Shown: positions 34,855 through 44,276 of the stretch, piece by piece
How the letters are laid out: each line of letters starts with the position of its first letter
Position numbering within the stretch: the stretch's first letter is position 1
Origin: Paraburkholderia aromaticivorans
Lineage (GTDB): Bacteria > Pseudomonadota > Gammaproteobacteria > Burkholderiales > Burkholderiaceae
Assembly: GCF_002278075.1 (NCBI RefSeq)
Contig: NZ_CP022990.1
Coordinates: 1,488,001-1,552,000 of the forward strand
Reading direction: 5' to 3'
DNA: 64,000 nt
Made by a program: the position numbers and the translations under genes
The notes under the pieces: model-generated
What the model was told of the DNA's origin: nothing
The model's input: only the letters and a program-made list of their open reading frames with translations
The model's database searches: none

Positions 34855-35862
34855 TTATGCGGCGCGACGCCGGCTTCGATAAGTATCCAGCACGACAGCC
34901 ACGACAATGACAGCTCCCGTAATGATGCGCTTGGTCGGCTCGGTCGCGCCGATCTGAGCGAGCCCCGCGGCCAGCACCGAAATGATCAACACCCCAAAGA
35001 ACGTGCTCGTCACCGACCCGCGCCCGCCCATCAGACTCGTTCCGCCGATCACCACAGCCGCGATCACCTGCAATTCGATACCCTGCCCGGCATTCGGGTC
35101 CGCGGCTTCGAGCCGCGAGATCTGGAACAGCGAAGCAAGACCGGCCAGCAGACCCATCATCGCGAATACGGCTATCTTGTAGGGCCGCGGATTGACGCCC
35201 GCAAGGCGCACCGCCTCCTCATTCGTACCGATGCCGACCAGATAGCGGCCGAAGACCGTGCGCGTCAACACGAACTGCGCCGCGACCATCACGGCAATGG
35301 CAATGATGAACGCCGGCGAGATGCCGAACGCGATGGGGTTGGAGAGAAAATCGAACGCGTCGCCGATATAGGCCGTGCGCGAGTTGGTCAGCTGATACGC
35401 GAGACCACGCGCCGCTTCCAGCACGCCGAGCGACACGATGAACGACGGAATTCGCCAGGCCACCGTTATCGCGCCGGTCACACAGCCTGTCAGCGTCGCA
35501 CCCGCCATGCCGAGCAAGGCCGCGGGCAACGCCGCCCAATGCCACTGCAAGGCCGCGACGCTCGTGAGCGCCGCGCCGAGCGCCAGCACCGAGCCGACCG
35601 ACAGGTCGATGCCGGCAATGACCAGTACGAAGGTCATGCCGATCGACATCACGACGAGATCGGGAATCTGATTCGCGATCGTGCTGAACGTGTCGTAGGT
35701 GAGGAAGTGCGAACTCAGCAGCGAGAACAGCACGATCATCCCAAGGAGCGCACCGAGCAGTCCGAGGTAGTTCGACACTCCGAGGCGCGCGCCGAGCGGC
35801 TTCGCATTTTTTGGCGGTTCGTTCTGCAAGGTAGGCAGGCTGGTTTCCACGGTCATACTCAA
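34855..35862 (-). CDS. rbsC: Ribose-type ABC transporter permease
   Basis: A 335-aa membrane protein of the RbsC/AraH family with eight to ten helices. The motif GIDLSVGSVLALGAAL typical of the family is present. The start overlaps the ATPase stop by 4 bp (ATGA). It forms the channel of the sugar importer. Confidence 0.93.
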   Translation of the reverse strand: MSMTVETSLPTLQNEPPKNAKPLGARLGVSNYLGLLGALLGMIVLFSLLSSHFLTYDTFSTIANQIPDLVVMSIGMTFVLVIAGIDLSVGSVLALGAALTSVAALQWHWAALPAALLGMAGATLTGCVTGAITVAWRIPSFIVSLGVLEAARGLAYQLTNSRTAYIGDAFDFLSNPIAFGISPAFIIAIAVMVAAQFVLTRTVFGRYLVGIGTNEEAVRLAGVNPRPYKIAVFAMMGLLAGLASLFQISRLEAADPNAGQGIELQVIAAVVIGGTSLMGGRGSVTSTFFGVLIISVLAAGLAQIGATEPTKRIITGAVIVVAVVLDTYRSRRRAA

Positions 35863-37472
35863 TGCTCCACAAATTTACTTTCGTCGGGCGCTTTGGCGTC
35901 GGGTTCGATCGGCGCGTGCAACAGGTCCTCGCGCTTCGCGTAGCCCGCGAACGCCGCGGCCAGCAGCGCGTCCTGAGTCCAGTTGCCGCGCTCGAACAGG
36001 CCGGTCATCCGCCCCGCCGACATCACCCCGATCCGGTCGCAAATCGCCATCAATTCGCGCAGATCGCTCGATACGACCACGAGAGCCCGACCTTCGCGAG
36101 CCAGCGCGCCCATCAATGCATAAATATCGAACTTGGCGCCGACGTCGATGCCGCGCGTGGGTTCGTCGAACAGCAGCACCGTGCAGTCGCGCGCGAGCCA
36201 CCGGCCGATCACCACCTTCTGCTGGTTGCCGCCCGACAGCTCCGACACCGGCTGCGACGGCCCGGCGCTGCGGATGCGCATGGCGTCGATCTGCCGGTGC
36301 GCCAATGCCGCCTCGCGACGGCCGTCCACCACGCCCTTGCTCGACACCGCGCGCAGGTGGCCGAGCGAAATATTGGCGGCGATCGGTTGGGTCAGCAACA
36401 GTCCCTCGCCTTTGCGATCTTCGGTGATCAGCGCGATGCCGTGGTTCACGGCGTCAGCCGGCGAGGCGATCGCCACGGGCTCGGGCGCGCCACCTTGACG
36501 CCCGATCGACACCGTGCCGGCGTCCGCGCGGTCCGCGCCGTAAATGAGCCGCATCAGCTCCGTGCGGCCTGCGCCGATCAGCCCGCTGATGCCGAAAATC
36601 TCGCCGGACTTGACCTCGAAGGACACCTCGCGCACCACCGGCTCGCGCGTCATGCCACTGACCTTGAACGCCACCTCGCCGATACGCCGCTCGCCGAGAT
36701 CGATTCTGTCGCCGATATCGCGCCCCACCATCAGCGTCACGAGACGATCGGTGGTGAGATTGGCCATCTCGTCGACATGCACGAGGCGGCCGTCGCGCAG
36801 CACGGCAGCGCGCCGTGCGATTCGTTTCAATTCTTCCAGCCGGTGCGAGATGTACACCAGCGCGACGCCGCGCGCCTTGAGCCGCTCGACCTGTTCGAAC
36901 AGCAGATCGACTTCGCGAGCGGTCAGCATCGCGGTCGGTTCGTCGAGAATCAGCACGCGGCAGTCGCCGATCAGATTCCGCGCGATCTCGACCATCTGCT
37001 GATGCCCGATACCGAGCGTGCCGACCAGCGTGTCGGGATCGATCGCGTCGAGCCCGACTTGCGCCATTGCGTGCCGCGCGTTCTCGCGCAGAGTGGCGCG
37101 GTCGATCCAGCCGAACATGCCGCGCCGCGGCAAACGGTTCAGAAAGAGATTTTCCGCCACCGTGAGGGTCGGCAGCAGGTTCAACTCCTGCATGACCATG
37201 CGCACGCCGAGCGCCTCGGCGTCCTTGCGGCTCTCCGGCGCATAGGCCGCGCCGCCCAGGGTCATCGAGCCGGTAGTCGGCGTGACGAGGCCGCCTATGA
37301 TTTTGGACAAGGTGCTCTTGCCCGCGCCGTTTTCACCGGTCAGGGCCAGCACTTCGCCCGCGCGCAATTCCAGCGATACGTCGGCGAGCACGGGCTCGGC
37401 GTAGGTCTTGCCAATGCCCTGAACACGCAATACAGGCGGGGCATCGGCAAGGGAGGGAATGGGAGTGGACAT
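35859..37472 (-). CDS. rbsA: Ribose-type ABC transporter ATPase, two cassettes
   Basis: A 537-aa protein with two ABC domains. The first has Walker A GENGAGKST and Walker B VLILDEPTA; the second has a degenerate P-loop (SGLIGAGRTEL) with signature LSGGNQQK and LLFDEPTRG, as in RbsA/XylG. It drives sugar import with rbsC and rbsB. Gap to rbsB is 72 bp. Confidence 0.94.
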   Translation of the reverse strand: MSTPIPSLADAPPVLRVQGIGKTYAEPVLADVSLELRAGEVLALTGENGAGKSTLSKIIGGLVTPTTGSMTLGGAAYAPESRKDAEALGVRMVMQELNLLPTLTVAENLFLNRLPRRGMFGWIDRATLRENARHAMAQVGLDAIDPDTLVGTLGIGHQQMVEIARNLIGDCRVLILDEPTAMLTAREVDLLFEQVERLKARGVALVYISHRLEELKRIARRAAVLRDGRLVHVDEMANLTTDRLVTLMVGRDIGDRIDLGERRIGEVAFKVSGMTREPVVREVSFEVKSGEIFGISGLIGAGRTELMRLIYGADRADAGTVSIGRQGGAPEPVAIASPADAVNHGIALITEDRKGEGLLLTQPIAANISLGHLRAVSSKGVVDGRREAALAHRQIDAMRIRSAGPSQPVSELSGGNQQKVVIGRWLARDCTVLLFDEPTRGIDVGAKFDIYALMGALAREGRALVVVSSDLRELMAICDRIGVMSAGRMTGLFERGNWTQDALLAAAFAGYAKREDLLHAPIEPDAKAPDESKFVEH

Positions 37473-37544
37473 CGGAGTGATCGAACTGGACAGAAATCAG
37501 TCAGCGTGGCCCCTTGACGGAGCAGGCCACGTGTTGCACCACGC

Positions 37545-38510
37545 TTACTTGGTGACCAGATCGACAGGCGTTTCGACGACGCCGGACAATTCAGACTGTT
37601 TCTTGTGTGCGGAGAGTGCCTTCAAAGCCGTGTCGATACCGAACACGGCCTGTTTGGCGGCGTACTGATTGGCGGTGGCGAGAACACGGCCGTCGGCGAG
37701 CATGGGCTTGATCGCGTTGATGTCGTCGTAGCCCACCACCTGCACCTTGCCGGCCTTGCCTGCCGCGCGCACCGCCGACACGGCGCCGATCGCCATGTTG
37801 TCGTTGCCGCACAGCAATGCCTTGACGTCCGGGTTCGCGTTGAGGATCTGGCTCGCCACGGCGTTGCCCTTGTCGATTTCCCATTCGCCCGATTGCAGCG
37901 AGACGACCTTCATGCCGCCCGACGCCATGGCCTGCTTGAAGCCGGCCGTGCGTTGCTGCGCATTGGTGGTGGTCGAGACGCCTTCGATAATGCCGACGTT
38001 GTCGCCCGACTTCAGGTGCTTGGCCAGGTAGTCGCCCACCTTTTGTGCGCCCTTCGCGTTATCCGGCCCGACGAACGGGATATTCAGGTCTTTCGACTTG
38101 AGGACGTCCGGGTCCAGCTTGTTGTCGATATTGACCACGATGATGCCGGCGTCGACCGCTTTCTTCAGGACCGGCACCAGCGCCTTGGAGTCGGCCGGCG
38201 CGATCACCAGCGCGTCCACCTTCGAGACGATCATCTGCTCGACGATACGAATCTGGTTCGCGGTGTCCGTCTCGTCCTTGATGCCGTTGGTGACCAGGTC
38301 GAACTTCGCCGGATTCTGCTTCTGATAATCCTTGGCACCCGTTTCCATGGTCAGGAAGAATTCGTTCGCCAGCGACTTCATGACAAGCGCGACTTTCGGT
38401 TTATGGGCGGCCTGGGCGAAGGCCGCCGGCATCGGCAGAATCGACACGGCGAGGAAGGCTGCGCCGGCTGCGATGGCGCGACGCCGCGCGGGGAGGAAAT
38501 GGCGAATCAT
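37545..38510 (-). CDS. rbsB: Ribose-type ABC transporter periplasmic binding protein
   Basis: A 321-aa Peripla_BP family 4 protein. A signal peptide is visible (about 1-32, AFA cleavage). Ligand-site style segments KSLANEFF, DNKLDPD and GYDDINAIKP are present. ATG 38510 follows GGAGACATCC. First gene of the importer operon. A paralogue of similar sequence is encoded at 54830-55819. Confidence 0.92.
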   Translation of the reverse strand: MIRHFLPARRRAIAAGAAFLAVSILPMPAAFAQAAHKPKVALVMKSLANEFFLTMETGAKDYQKQNPAKFDLVTNGIKDETDTANQIRIVEQMIVSKVDALVIAPADSKALVPVLKKAVDAGIIVVNIDNKLDPDVLKSKDLNIPFVGPDNAKGAQKVGDYLAKHLKSGDNVGIIEGVSTTTNAQQRTAGFKQAMASGGMKVVSLQSGEWEIDKGNAVASQILNANPDVKALLCGNDNMAIGAVSAVRAAGKAGKVQVVGYDDINAIKPMLADGRVLATANQYAAKQAVFGIDTALKALSAHKKQSELSGVVETPVDLVTK

Positions 38511-38701
38511 GGATGTCTCCGTATCGCTCGTTCGGTCTACTGAGAGCCGTTGAGTCGTGTGATGGTCGGGAACGCCGCACTTGCCGCCACTGGCTGAACC
38601 TTCCGGGTCGTCCCGTATGCCGGGCAAGTATGGCCAGCTGCAATCCTATCCTCGCGAAGTGCGTTATGCTATGCCAAATTTCAAAACCTATCGTTTCAAA
38701 A

Positions 38702-39574
38702 ATGGAACACGTCGACTGGGACGACCTTCGAATTCTGGTGGCCATCGCCCGTGAGGGAACGATGCGATCGGCCGCGGCGGCCTGCGATCTGAGCGCGCCC
38801 ACCCTGTCGCGCCGCCTCACCGAGCTGGAAAGACGGCTGGGCGAACCGCTCATCGACCGGGTGCCGTCGGGCTGCACGGTGACTGCGTTCGGCGCCCGGG
38901 TGCGGGCCTGGGCGGAGCAGATGGAGGACCTCGCTCATCAGATCGAACGCGCCGCGGACGTGAACGGCGGCGCGGCCGCGCACGGCACGGTGCGGATCAA
39001 CGCCGTCGAATGGCCGTCGTATATTTTGCTGAAGCTGCTCGGCTCGTTTCAGGACCGACTGCCCGGGCTCGCGATCGAAGTGCTCACTTCGCGCCGTCCC
39101 TATAGCCTCGCACGGCGCGAGGCGGACATCGCGCTGTGGTCCGAGTGCCCTGAAGAAGGCGACCTGTACGTTCGGCGGATCGGGCGAATCCGCTTCGGGC
39201 TGTTCGGCTCGCGCGACTACTACCTGCGCCACCGGGCGGCGATCGTGAAGAAAGAATGGGACAAGCTGTCGTTCGTCGGTTACGACGACCGGCAGCCCGA
39301 TCACCCGGCCACGCAGTGGCTAAAAACGCTGCCGGGCGCGCCGGCGCCGTCGCTTCGCAGCAGCTACGGCATGGGCGTATTCGATGGCGTGCTGGGCGGC
39401 TCCGGGCTCGGCGTCCTCGCCCAGTTGGCCGGCGACACGACGAGCGACCTCGTCTGCGTGGAGAAGCATATCAAGGCGCTCGATCAGGACGTGTGGATGG
39501 TGCTCCATCCGGCTTTGCGCGACAGCGAGCGGATCCGGACCGTGGCGAACCTGATTGCCGAGATCTTCCGCTAG
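38702..39574 (+). CDS. LysR-type regulator divergent from the ribose-type operon
   Basis: A 290-aa LysR protein: N-terminal helix-turn-helix (GTMRSAAAACDLSAPTLSRRLTELERRLG), then an effector-binding domain. It is divergent from rbsB across 191 bp, so it probably controls the importer. A LysR rather than a LacI-type regulator is less usual for ribose systems. Confidence 0.9.
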   Translation: MEHVDWDDLRILVAIAREGTMRSAAAACDLSAPTLSRRLTELERRLGEPLIDRVPSGCTVTAFGARVRAWAEQMEDLAHQIERAADVNGGAAAHGTVRINAVEWPSYILLKLLGSFQDRLPGLAIEVLTSRRPYSLARREADIALWSECPEEGDLYVRRIGRIRFGLFGSRDYYLRHRAAIVKKEWDKLSFVGYDDRQPDHPATQWLKTLPGAPAPSLRSSYGMGVFDGVLGGSGLGVLAQLAGDTTSDLVCVEKHIKALDQDVWMVLHPALRDSERIRTVANLIAEIFR

Positions 39575-39588
39575 CGTCTCGATGAACG

Positions 39589-40542
39589 CTACCGTATCGG
39601 TCGATCGCGCCCGACCTGCGCAAAACTGATCGCGACTGCGCCTCGGGAAGCGGCGCGGCGTGGCTCGAAATCCGTCGCATGATGGCCGGATCGGGTCAGC
39701 AAGCCGTAGAGTTCCGGGCGACGGGCCATCAGCCATTGCTGCCCGGCGCTTTCATCGATCAAGCCCATCTCCAGATCGGCGGCAATGAGCGCGTCCGCCG
39801 CACGGCTCGCGGCAAGCACGCGGCCGTATGGATCGACGATCATCCCCGCCCCGCCCGACCGTTCGCGGCCGTCGGTTTCCCCGCCTTCGCTGGAGACGAC
39901 GAACATGCCGTTGTCGGCTGCGCGCGCCGGCAGCCAGCATCGCAGCGACTGTTCCATCGGCACCGGCTGCGTCGAGCGATCGCCGCCACGCTTCACGCCG
40001 GCGCTGCGATGCGGGGCGAGCAGCAGCGTCGCGCCCATGAGCGCCGTCATACGCGCGTTCTCGACCAGACTATTGTCGTCGCCGATCAGAATGCCGACGC
40101 GAACGCCCCACGCCGTATCGAAGACGGTGAACCGGTCGCCGTTGCTGATCCGCCGATGCCCGAACGCATGCAGCTTGCGGTGGCAATGCCGCGCCCCGTC
40201 GGGCAGGCAAACGGCGTAGCTGTTGAACAAGCGTCCGCCTGCGGCTCGCTCGACAAAGCCGACGCCAGCCGCCACGCCAAGGCGTTCGACTGCGTCGGCA
40301 ACCGCGCTGATCGACGGTCCGTCAAGCGGTTCGGCGAGCGCATCGAGATCGGCGCGATGAAGCTTCGCCATGCTGCCGTGGCTATCGAGACACACCTCCG
40401 GAAATAACGCGAGCGCGATATCGTCCCGAGCGGCAAGCGCCAGCCCGTCCACAATGCGCGCGACGTCGTGGGGCGGGTCGCCGGGCCGTGAAACGAGCGG
40501 AATGGCCGCAACCCGAAGCGATGCAACAGCGGAACAAGACAT
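39589..40542 (-). CDS. Nitrilase-superfamily protein lacking the catalytic Cys
   Basis: A 317-aa carbon-nitrogen-hydrolase-fold protein. The catalytic Glu (FPEV, E49) and Lys (HRKLHAF, K123) are present, but the nucleophile position in ILIGDDNSLVE holds Gly (G154) where amidases and nitrilases have Cys (ICDDG or ICYD). It is therefore probably not a classical hydrolase. Start uncertain: ATG 40542 chosen, GTG 40563 possible. It is divergent from the LysR gene at 40636, which may control it. Confidence 0.85.
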   Translation of the reverse strand: MSCSAVASLRVAAIPLVSRPGDPPHDVARIVDGLALAARDDIALALFPEVCLDSHGSMAKLHRADLDALAEPLDGPSISAVADAVERLGVAAGVGFVERAAGGRLFNSYAVCLPDGARHCHRKLHAFGHRRISNGDRFTVFDTAWGVRVGILIGDDNSLVENARMTALMGATLLLAPHRSAGVKRGGDRSTQPVPMEQSLRCWLPARAADNGMFVVSSEGGETDGRERSGGAGMIVDPYGRVLAASRAADALIAADLEMGLIDESAGQQWLMARRPELYGLLTRSGHHATDFEPRRAASRGAVAISFAQVGRDRPIR

Positions 40543-40635
40543 TTTCACGACCGTGACGGACACAACGATCCCATTGGACCGCCGCGGCTTCGATAAGTAA
40601 AATGAAAAATTCTATGCGTTCAATCACTTGGTGGA

Positions 40636-41547
40636 ATGGAACTCAAATTATTGCGCGCCTTTCTGACCGTCACCGAACTCCGGCATTTCGGTCATGCGGC
40701 GGAGGCGCTTTGCGTCAGCCAGCCCGCGCTGAGCAAGCAGATCGTGGCACTGGAAGCGAGCCTTGGCGCGCGGCTGTTCGAGCGCGGCCGGCACGGCGCG
40801 GAACTGACGGTATTCGGCGAAGCGTTTCTTGCCGACGCCGAAGCGCTGGTCCGTGACGCGGACAATATCCTTGCGCGTGCCCGCGAAGCGAGCAGTGGAA
40901 CGCGCGGCTATCTGCGCGTCGGTCTCGGACTCTCGACCCTGACCGAGGCGCCGCAACTGATTGCCCGATTCCGCAAGCTGCATCCCGCTGTCAGCGTCAC
41001 GCTCAACGATCTTTCTTCGGCGGAACAAAGCCGGCGGCTTCTCACCGGCAAGCTCGACATCGGGTTCCTGCGCTTGCCGGCTGACGCCGGCCTGTCCACG
41101 TTGCCGATTCTCGACGAGGCACTGGCATTGGCGATACCGCAGCACGCGCGCTGGAAACGCGTTCCGTCGAATCTGAAGGAATTGAACGAGCTCGGGTTCA
41201 TTGCGCTGTCACGCGGACGCGGCCCGGGACTGGCAGCGCAAATCGATCACTGGTGCGGTGAACATGGCTTCGTGCCCAAAGTGATCCAGCAAGCCGACGA
41301 CATTCAGACCGTGCTGGCCGGCGTGGCGGCGGGTGTCGGCGCGGCGTTCCTGCCCTCGCGGGCGCAATACCTGTTGCGCGACGCAAGGGTGCTGCCGCTG
41401 CGCGACGCCGCCGGCCGGTGGCGAGTCGGACTGGCGTGGCATGCCACACGTGACGATCCGGCGGTGGCCCGATTCGTCGCATTCGTTCGCGCGGCGAAGA
41501 AATCCCTGCGCGCGAACTCCACCCACCAGCGCGATCCCAACTCATAG
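40636..41547 (+). CDS. LysR-type regulator
   Basis: A 303-aa LysR protein with the helix-turn-helix LRHFGHAAEALCVSQPALSKQIVALE and a complete effector domain. It is divergent from the Cys-less nitrilase-fold gene (93 bp) and convergent with the PhyH gene. Targets are inferred from position only. Confidence 0.92.
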   Translation: MELKLLRAFLTVTELRHFGHAAEALCVSQPALSKQIVALEASLGARLFERGRHGAELTVFGEAFLADAEALVRDADNILARAREASSGTRGYLRVGLGLSTLTEAPQLIARFRKLHPAVSVTLNDLSSAEQSRRLLTGKLDIGFLRLPADAGLSTLPILDEALALAIPQHARWKRVPSNLKELNELGFIALSRGRGPGLAAQIDHWCGEHGFVPKVIQQADDIQTVLAGVAAGVGAAFLPSRAQYLLRDARVLPLRDAAGRWRVGLAWHATRDDPAVARFVAFVRAAKKSLRANSTHQRDPNS

Positions 41548-41616
41548 TCCTACCCGCGCACTGGATGCGCCAGAAGCCTCCGTGATCGTTCAACGAAGGC
41601 CGCCGATGGCGCTGCG

Positions 41617-42471
41617 TCAACGCATCGCGTTCGTGCGGCCCTCGGCGTTGGTCGCCACGGCAATCTCGTCGAGGTTCTGCGGGTAGGGAAAATTCAGGCC
41701 AAGCAGCTGACGCATCGTCGGGCTCGCTCGCTTGACGAAGTCTTCGCCCACCATCGCGCGCAGGTCTTCCATCGGCTTCACGAACTTCGGCAGGTACTGG
41801 ATCAGCACGGCGCTGCGGTCCTGCGCGCTGCGATTGGGCATCGCGCAATGCCACGTCGCGCCGAAGAACACGACGGCGTCGCCCGGCTCGGCCGTCATGC
41901 GTTGGCAGCGCTCGAAGAACCGGTCGCCGTCAGCCGGATAGCGCAGTTCGTGCTGGGTGTGCGGCACGAAGGCCGTCGCGCCTGTCTCGGCCGTAAAGGG
42001 ATCGAGCGGAATCGTCACCTGCGCATTGAGCGGAAACGACGTGTTGATGCCAAGCGGAAACGTGTCCGGCATGTGGTAGTCCCAGTACGGGTAATCGATG
42101 TGCGGTTCCTGGCCGGGCCCGCCGGGCAGAATACGGTTGGCCGCGATCGAGCCCATGATGAAGTCGTCGCCGAGAAAGCGCCGCATCGCCTCGACGATCA
42201 CAGGCTGCTCCGACATCTCGGAGAATACGTCGCCCTTGGCGAGCAGATTCCACACGCGCCGCTGCAGGTGAAGCCGCTGCTCCTGCGCCGCCTGTCCCTG
42301 GAAATGCGTGACGGTTTGCGCGCGGTCTTCCGAATGGGCCATCACCACGCGGCGTGCTTCGGCAACCTGGCTCTCGCTGAACAACCCGCGCAGGCAGATC
42401 GCGCCGGGGCCGCGCGTCAGTGCCTCGACCACCACGGCCGGTGTGGCGTCGTCTGGTTCGATCCTGTCCAC
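41617..42471 (-). CDS. Phytanoyl-CoA-dioxygenase family (PhyH) oxygenase
   Basis: A 284-aa Fe(II)/2-oxoglutarate oxygenase. The iron triad is H124-x-D126 (PHIDYPYW) and H208 (WHCAMPNRS). The start is a GTG at 42471 behind AGGAGA. Substrate unknown. It is divergent from the PEP-mutase-type gene at 42780 across a region with a perfect palindrome, so the two may be co-regulated. Confidence 0.88.
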   Translation of the reverse strand: MDRIEPDDATPAVVVEALTRGPGAICLRGLFSESQVAEARRVVMAHSEDRAQTVTHFQGQAAQEQRLHLQRRVWNLLAKGDVFSEMSEQPVIVEAMRRFLGDDFIMGSIAANRILPGGPGQEPHIDYPYWDYHMPDTFPLGINTSFPLNAQVTIPLDPFTAETGATAFVPHTQHELRYPADGDRFFERCQRMTAEPGDAVVFFGATWHCAMPNRSAQDRSAVLIQYLPKFVKPMEDLRAMVGEDFVKRASPTMRQLLGLNFPYPQNLDEIAVATNAEGRTNAMR

Positions 42472-42576
42472 GACTGTCTCCTGTGAGCCGCGCCGCGTTT
42501 GCGTTGCGGCTGCGTTTGACGTCAAGCATAGAAGACGATCCGGCGGTTCTGCAAGAATAATTGCCAAATAAATAAT

Positions 42577-42596
42577 AATGGAATTTATTTTCCATT
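42577..42596. promoter_or_regulatory. AT-rich palindromic operator candidate
   Basis: AATGGAA-TTTATT-TTCCATT is a perfect 7-bp inverted repeat (6-nt spacer) in the 308-bp divergent region between the PhyH gene and the PEP-mutase-type gene. Confidence 0.4.
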
Positions 42597-42779
42597 TTCG
42601 ATGACGCACCGCGCCCGGTCCACGACCGCGCGGCGCGCCGTCCACGGCTGCCGGCGTTGCCTTTCCGAACCTACGTATATCCGACACAACCGGCCGAAAT
42701 TCACGGATGATGAAGCCCACTGCCTCCCTGCCGCACAACAATACGAGCGCCTCACGCTCGTCCGTTTCAGGAGATACGC

Positions 42780-43604
42780 ATGTCCCGCACCGTAGTCGAG
42801 AAACGCGCCGCCTTCAAGGCATTGCACAGCTCCGGTTGTTTCGTCCTGCCCAATCCATGGGATGCCGGCAGCGCGCGCTATCTGCAAACCCTCGGCTTCC
42901 AGGCGCTCGCCACGACCAGTTCCGGCTTCGCATGGTCAACCGGTCACGCCGACAACACATTGCCGCGCGAGGCCATCCTCGTGCACTTGCGCGAGATGGT
43001 CGAAGCAACGGATCTGCCGGTCAACGCGGACTTCGAGAACGGCTTCGGCCGCGATCCGGCCGAAGTCGCTGAAAGCGTCAGGCTGGCCGTCGACACCGGC
43101 GTTGCCGGCCTGTCGATCGAAGACTCCACCGGCGAGGCCGACGCGCCGCTGTTTTCGATCGATGTCGCCGTCGAGCGGATCGCCGCGGCGCGCCGCGCCA
43201 TCGACGCGACCGGCGGCGAGACGCTGTTGATCGGCCGGGCGGAGAACTTCCTCGCCGGCGCACCCGATCTCGACGATACGATCGCGCGCCTCAAGGCCTA
43301 TGCCGCGGCCGGCGCCGACTGCCTGTATGCGCCAGGCATTCAGACGCGCGAGCAGATCGAAGCGGTGGTCGCCGCCGTGGCGCCGAAGCCCGTCAACCTG
43401 CTGATCGGTTCGACATCGGCATTCACGCTCAAGGACGTGGCCGCGCTCGGCGTACGGCGCATCAGCGTCGGCGGCGCATTGGCGCGGGCGGCATGGGGCG
43501 GGTTCATGCAGGCCGCGCAGTCGCTCGTCCAGGGACGCTTCGACGGCTTTGCCGGCGCGGCTTCCGGCTCGCAACTCAACGATCTGTTCCGGGACCGCAC
43601 GTAA
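42780..43604 (+). CDS. Isocitrate lyase/PEP mutase family enzyme
   Basis: A 274-aa TIM barrel of the PEPM/ICL superfamily with Mg-site residues D84 and E86 (NADFENGFG) and LSIEDST. The KKCGH-type catalytic loop of isocitrate and methylisocitrate lyases is absent, so it more likely cleaves or decarboxylates another 2-oxo acid (oxaloacetate decarboxylase or phosphonopyruvate type). AGGAGATACGC precedes the ATG. Confidence 0.9.
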   Translation: MSRTVVEKRAAFKALHSSGCFVLPNPWDAGSARYLQTLGFQALATTSSGFAWSTGHADNTLPREAILVHLREMVEATDLPVNADFENGFGRDPAEVAESVRLAVDTGVAGLSIEDSTGEADAPLFSIDVAVERIAAARRAIDATGGETLLIGRAENFLAGAPDLDDTIARLKAYAAAGADCLYAPGIQTREQIEAVVAAVAPKPVNLLIGSTSAFTLKDVAALGVRRISVGGALARAAWGGFMQAAQSLVQGRFDGFAGAASGSQLNDLFRDRT

Positions 43605-43750
43605 CAGCACGGCGACGCATCGACCGGCTGCCGGTGCGAACCGGGCCGCCCGGCGCAGCCATGGTTCGCTGACGCACGTACGCTCAAGGCAAGGACATGA
43701 GAAACTGATGACTAGCGCGCATCCGGCCGGTCGATGCGCGCAGTTCAGGC

Positions 43751-44203
43751 ATGTCAGCCATGGCACCACGTTCTCTTACTGCAGCTGCAGCACTACTCGC
43801 CTCGAGCGTCGGCTTCTACCCGACGGCCTCGCACGCGTACACGCTTGACGCGCAATTCGACTGTCAGTCGCGCCCCCACGATTTCATCGGGCAGCTCATC
43901 GACGACAAGTACATCGAACCCAATCCCATGCGGGTCGACACGAATTCGGTCAACGCGTTCAAGCCGGTACATGGCAGCGATATGACAGCCTTCGGGTTTC
44001 GCGTCTATGCCGTGCTCGGTTACGAACCGGACGACGGCATGTTCAAGAAAGGCCGCGGCGAGGCCCTCGCCGGTCCGCTGTACGGCGCCGTGCTATCCGG
44101 ACCGAGCGAGTCGGTCCAGGCGCGCGTGCTCGCGGCCGGGAGCACCGCCAAGGTGCATATGGTCATTCCGTTCCTGCTGACCGCGGTGATCTGCACGCGT
44201 TGA
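43751..44203 (+). CDS. Small exported hypothetical protein
   Basis: A 150-aa protein with a signal peptide (SHA cleavage near residue 29). The mature part has one Cys near the start (FDCQSRP) and a hydrophobic C-terminal strand with a second (VICTR), which could form a disulfide. No family recognised. A second ATG at 43760 is a possible start. The next gene begins just after it. Confidence 0.65.
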   Translation: MSAMAPRSLTAAAALLASSVGFYPTASHAYTLDAQFDCQSRPHDFIGQLIDDKYIEPNPMRVDTNSVNAFKPVHGSDMTAFGFRVYAVLGYEPDDGMFKKGRGEALAGPLYGAVLSGPSESVQARVLAAGSTAKVHMVIPFLLTAVICTR

Positions 44204-44276
44204 CGTGCGATGCCCGGGCGGCGTGGTGCTATGCTTTTCGCTCCTCTTCGCCCATGTCGCCCTGGACTTCACGCCG

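Noticed and set aside
35862..37517. A 551-aa plus-strand frame
   Set aside because: It is exactly antisense to rbsA, has His/Arg-rich shadow composition and no domain.
42780..43604. Methylisocitrate lyase (prpB)
   Set aside because: The KKCGH/KRCGH catalytic motif is missing and there are no other propionate genes.
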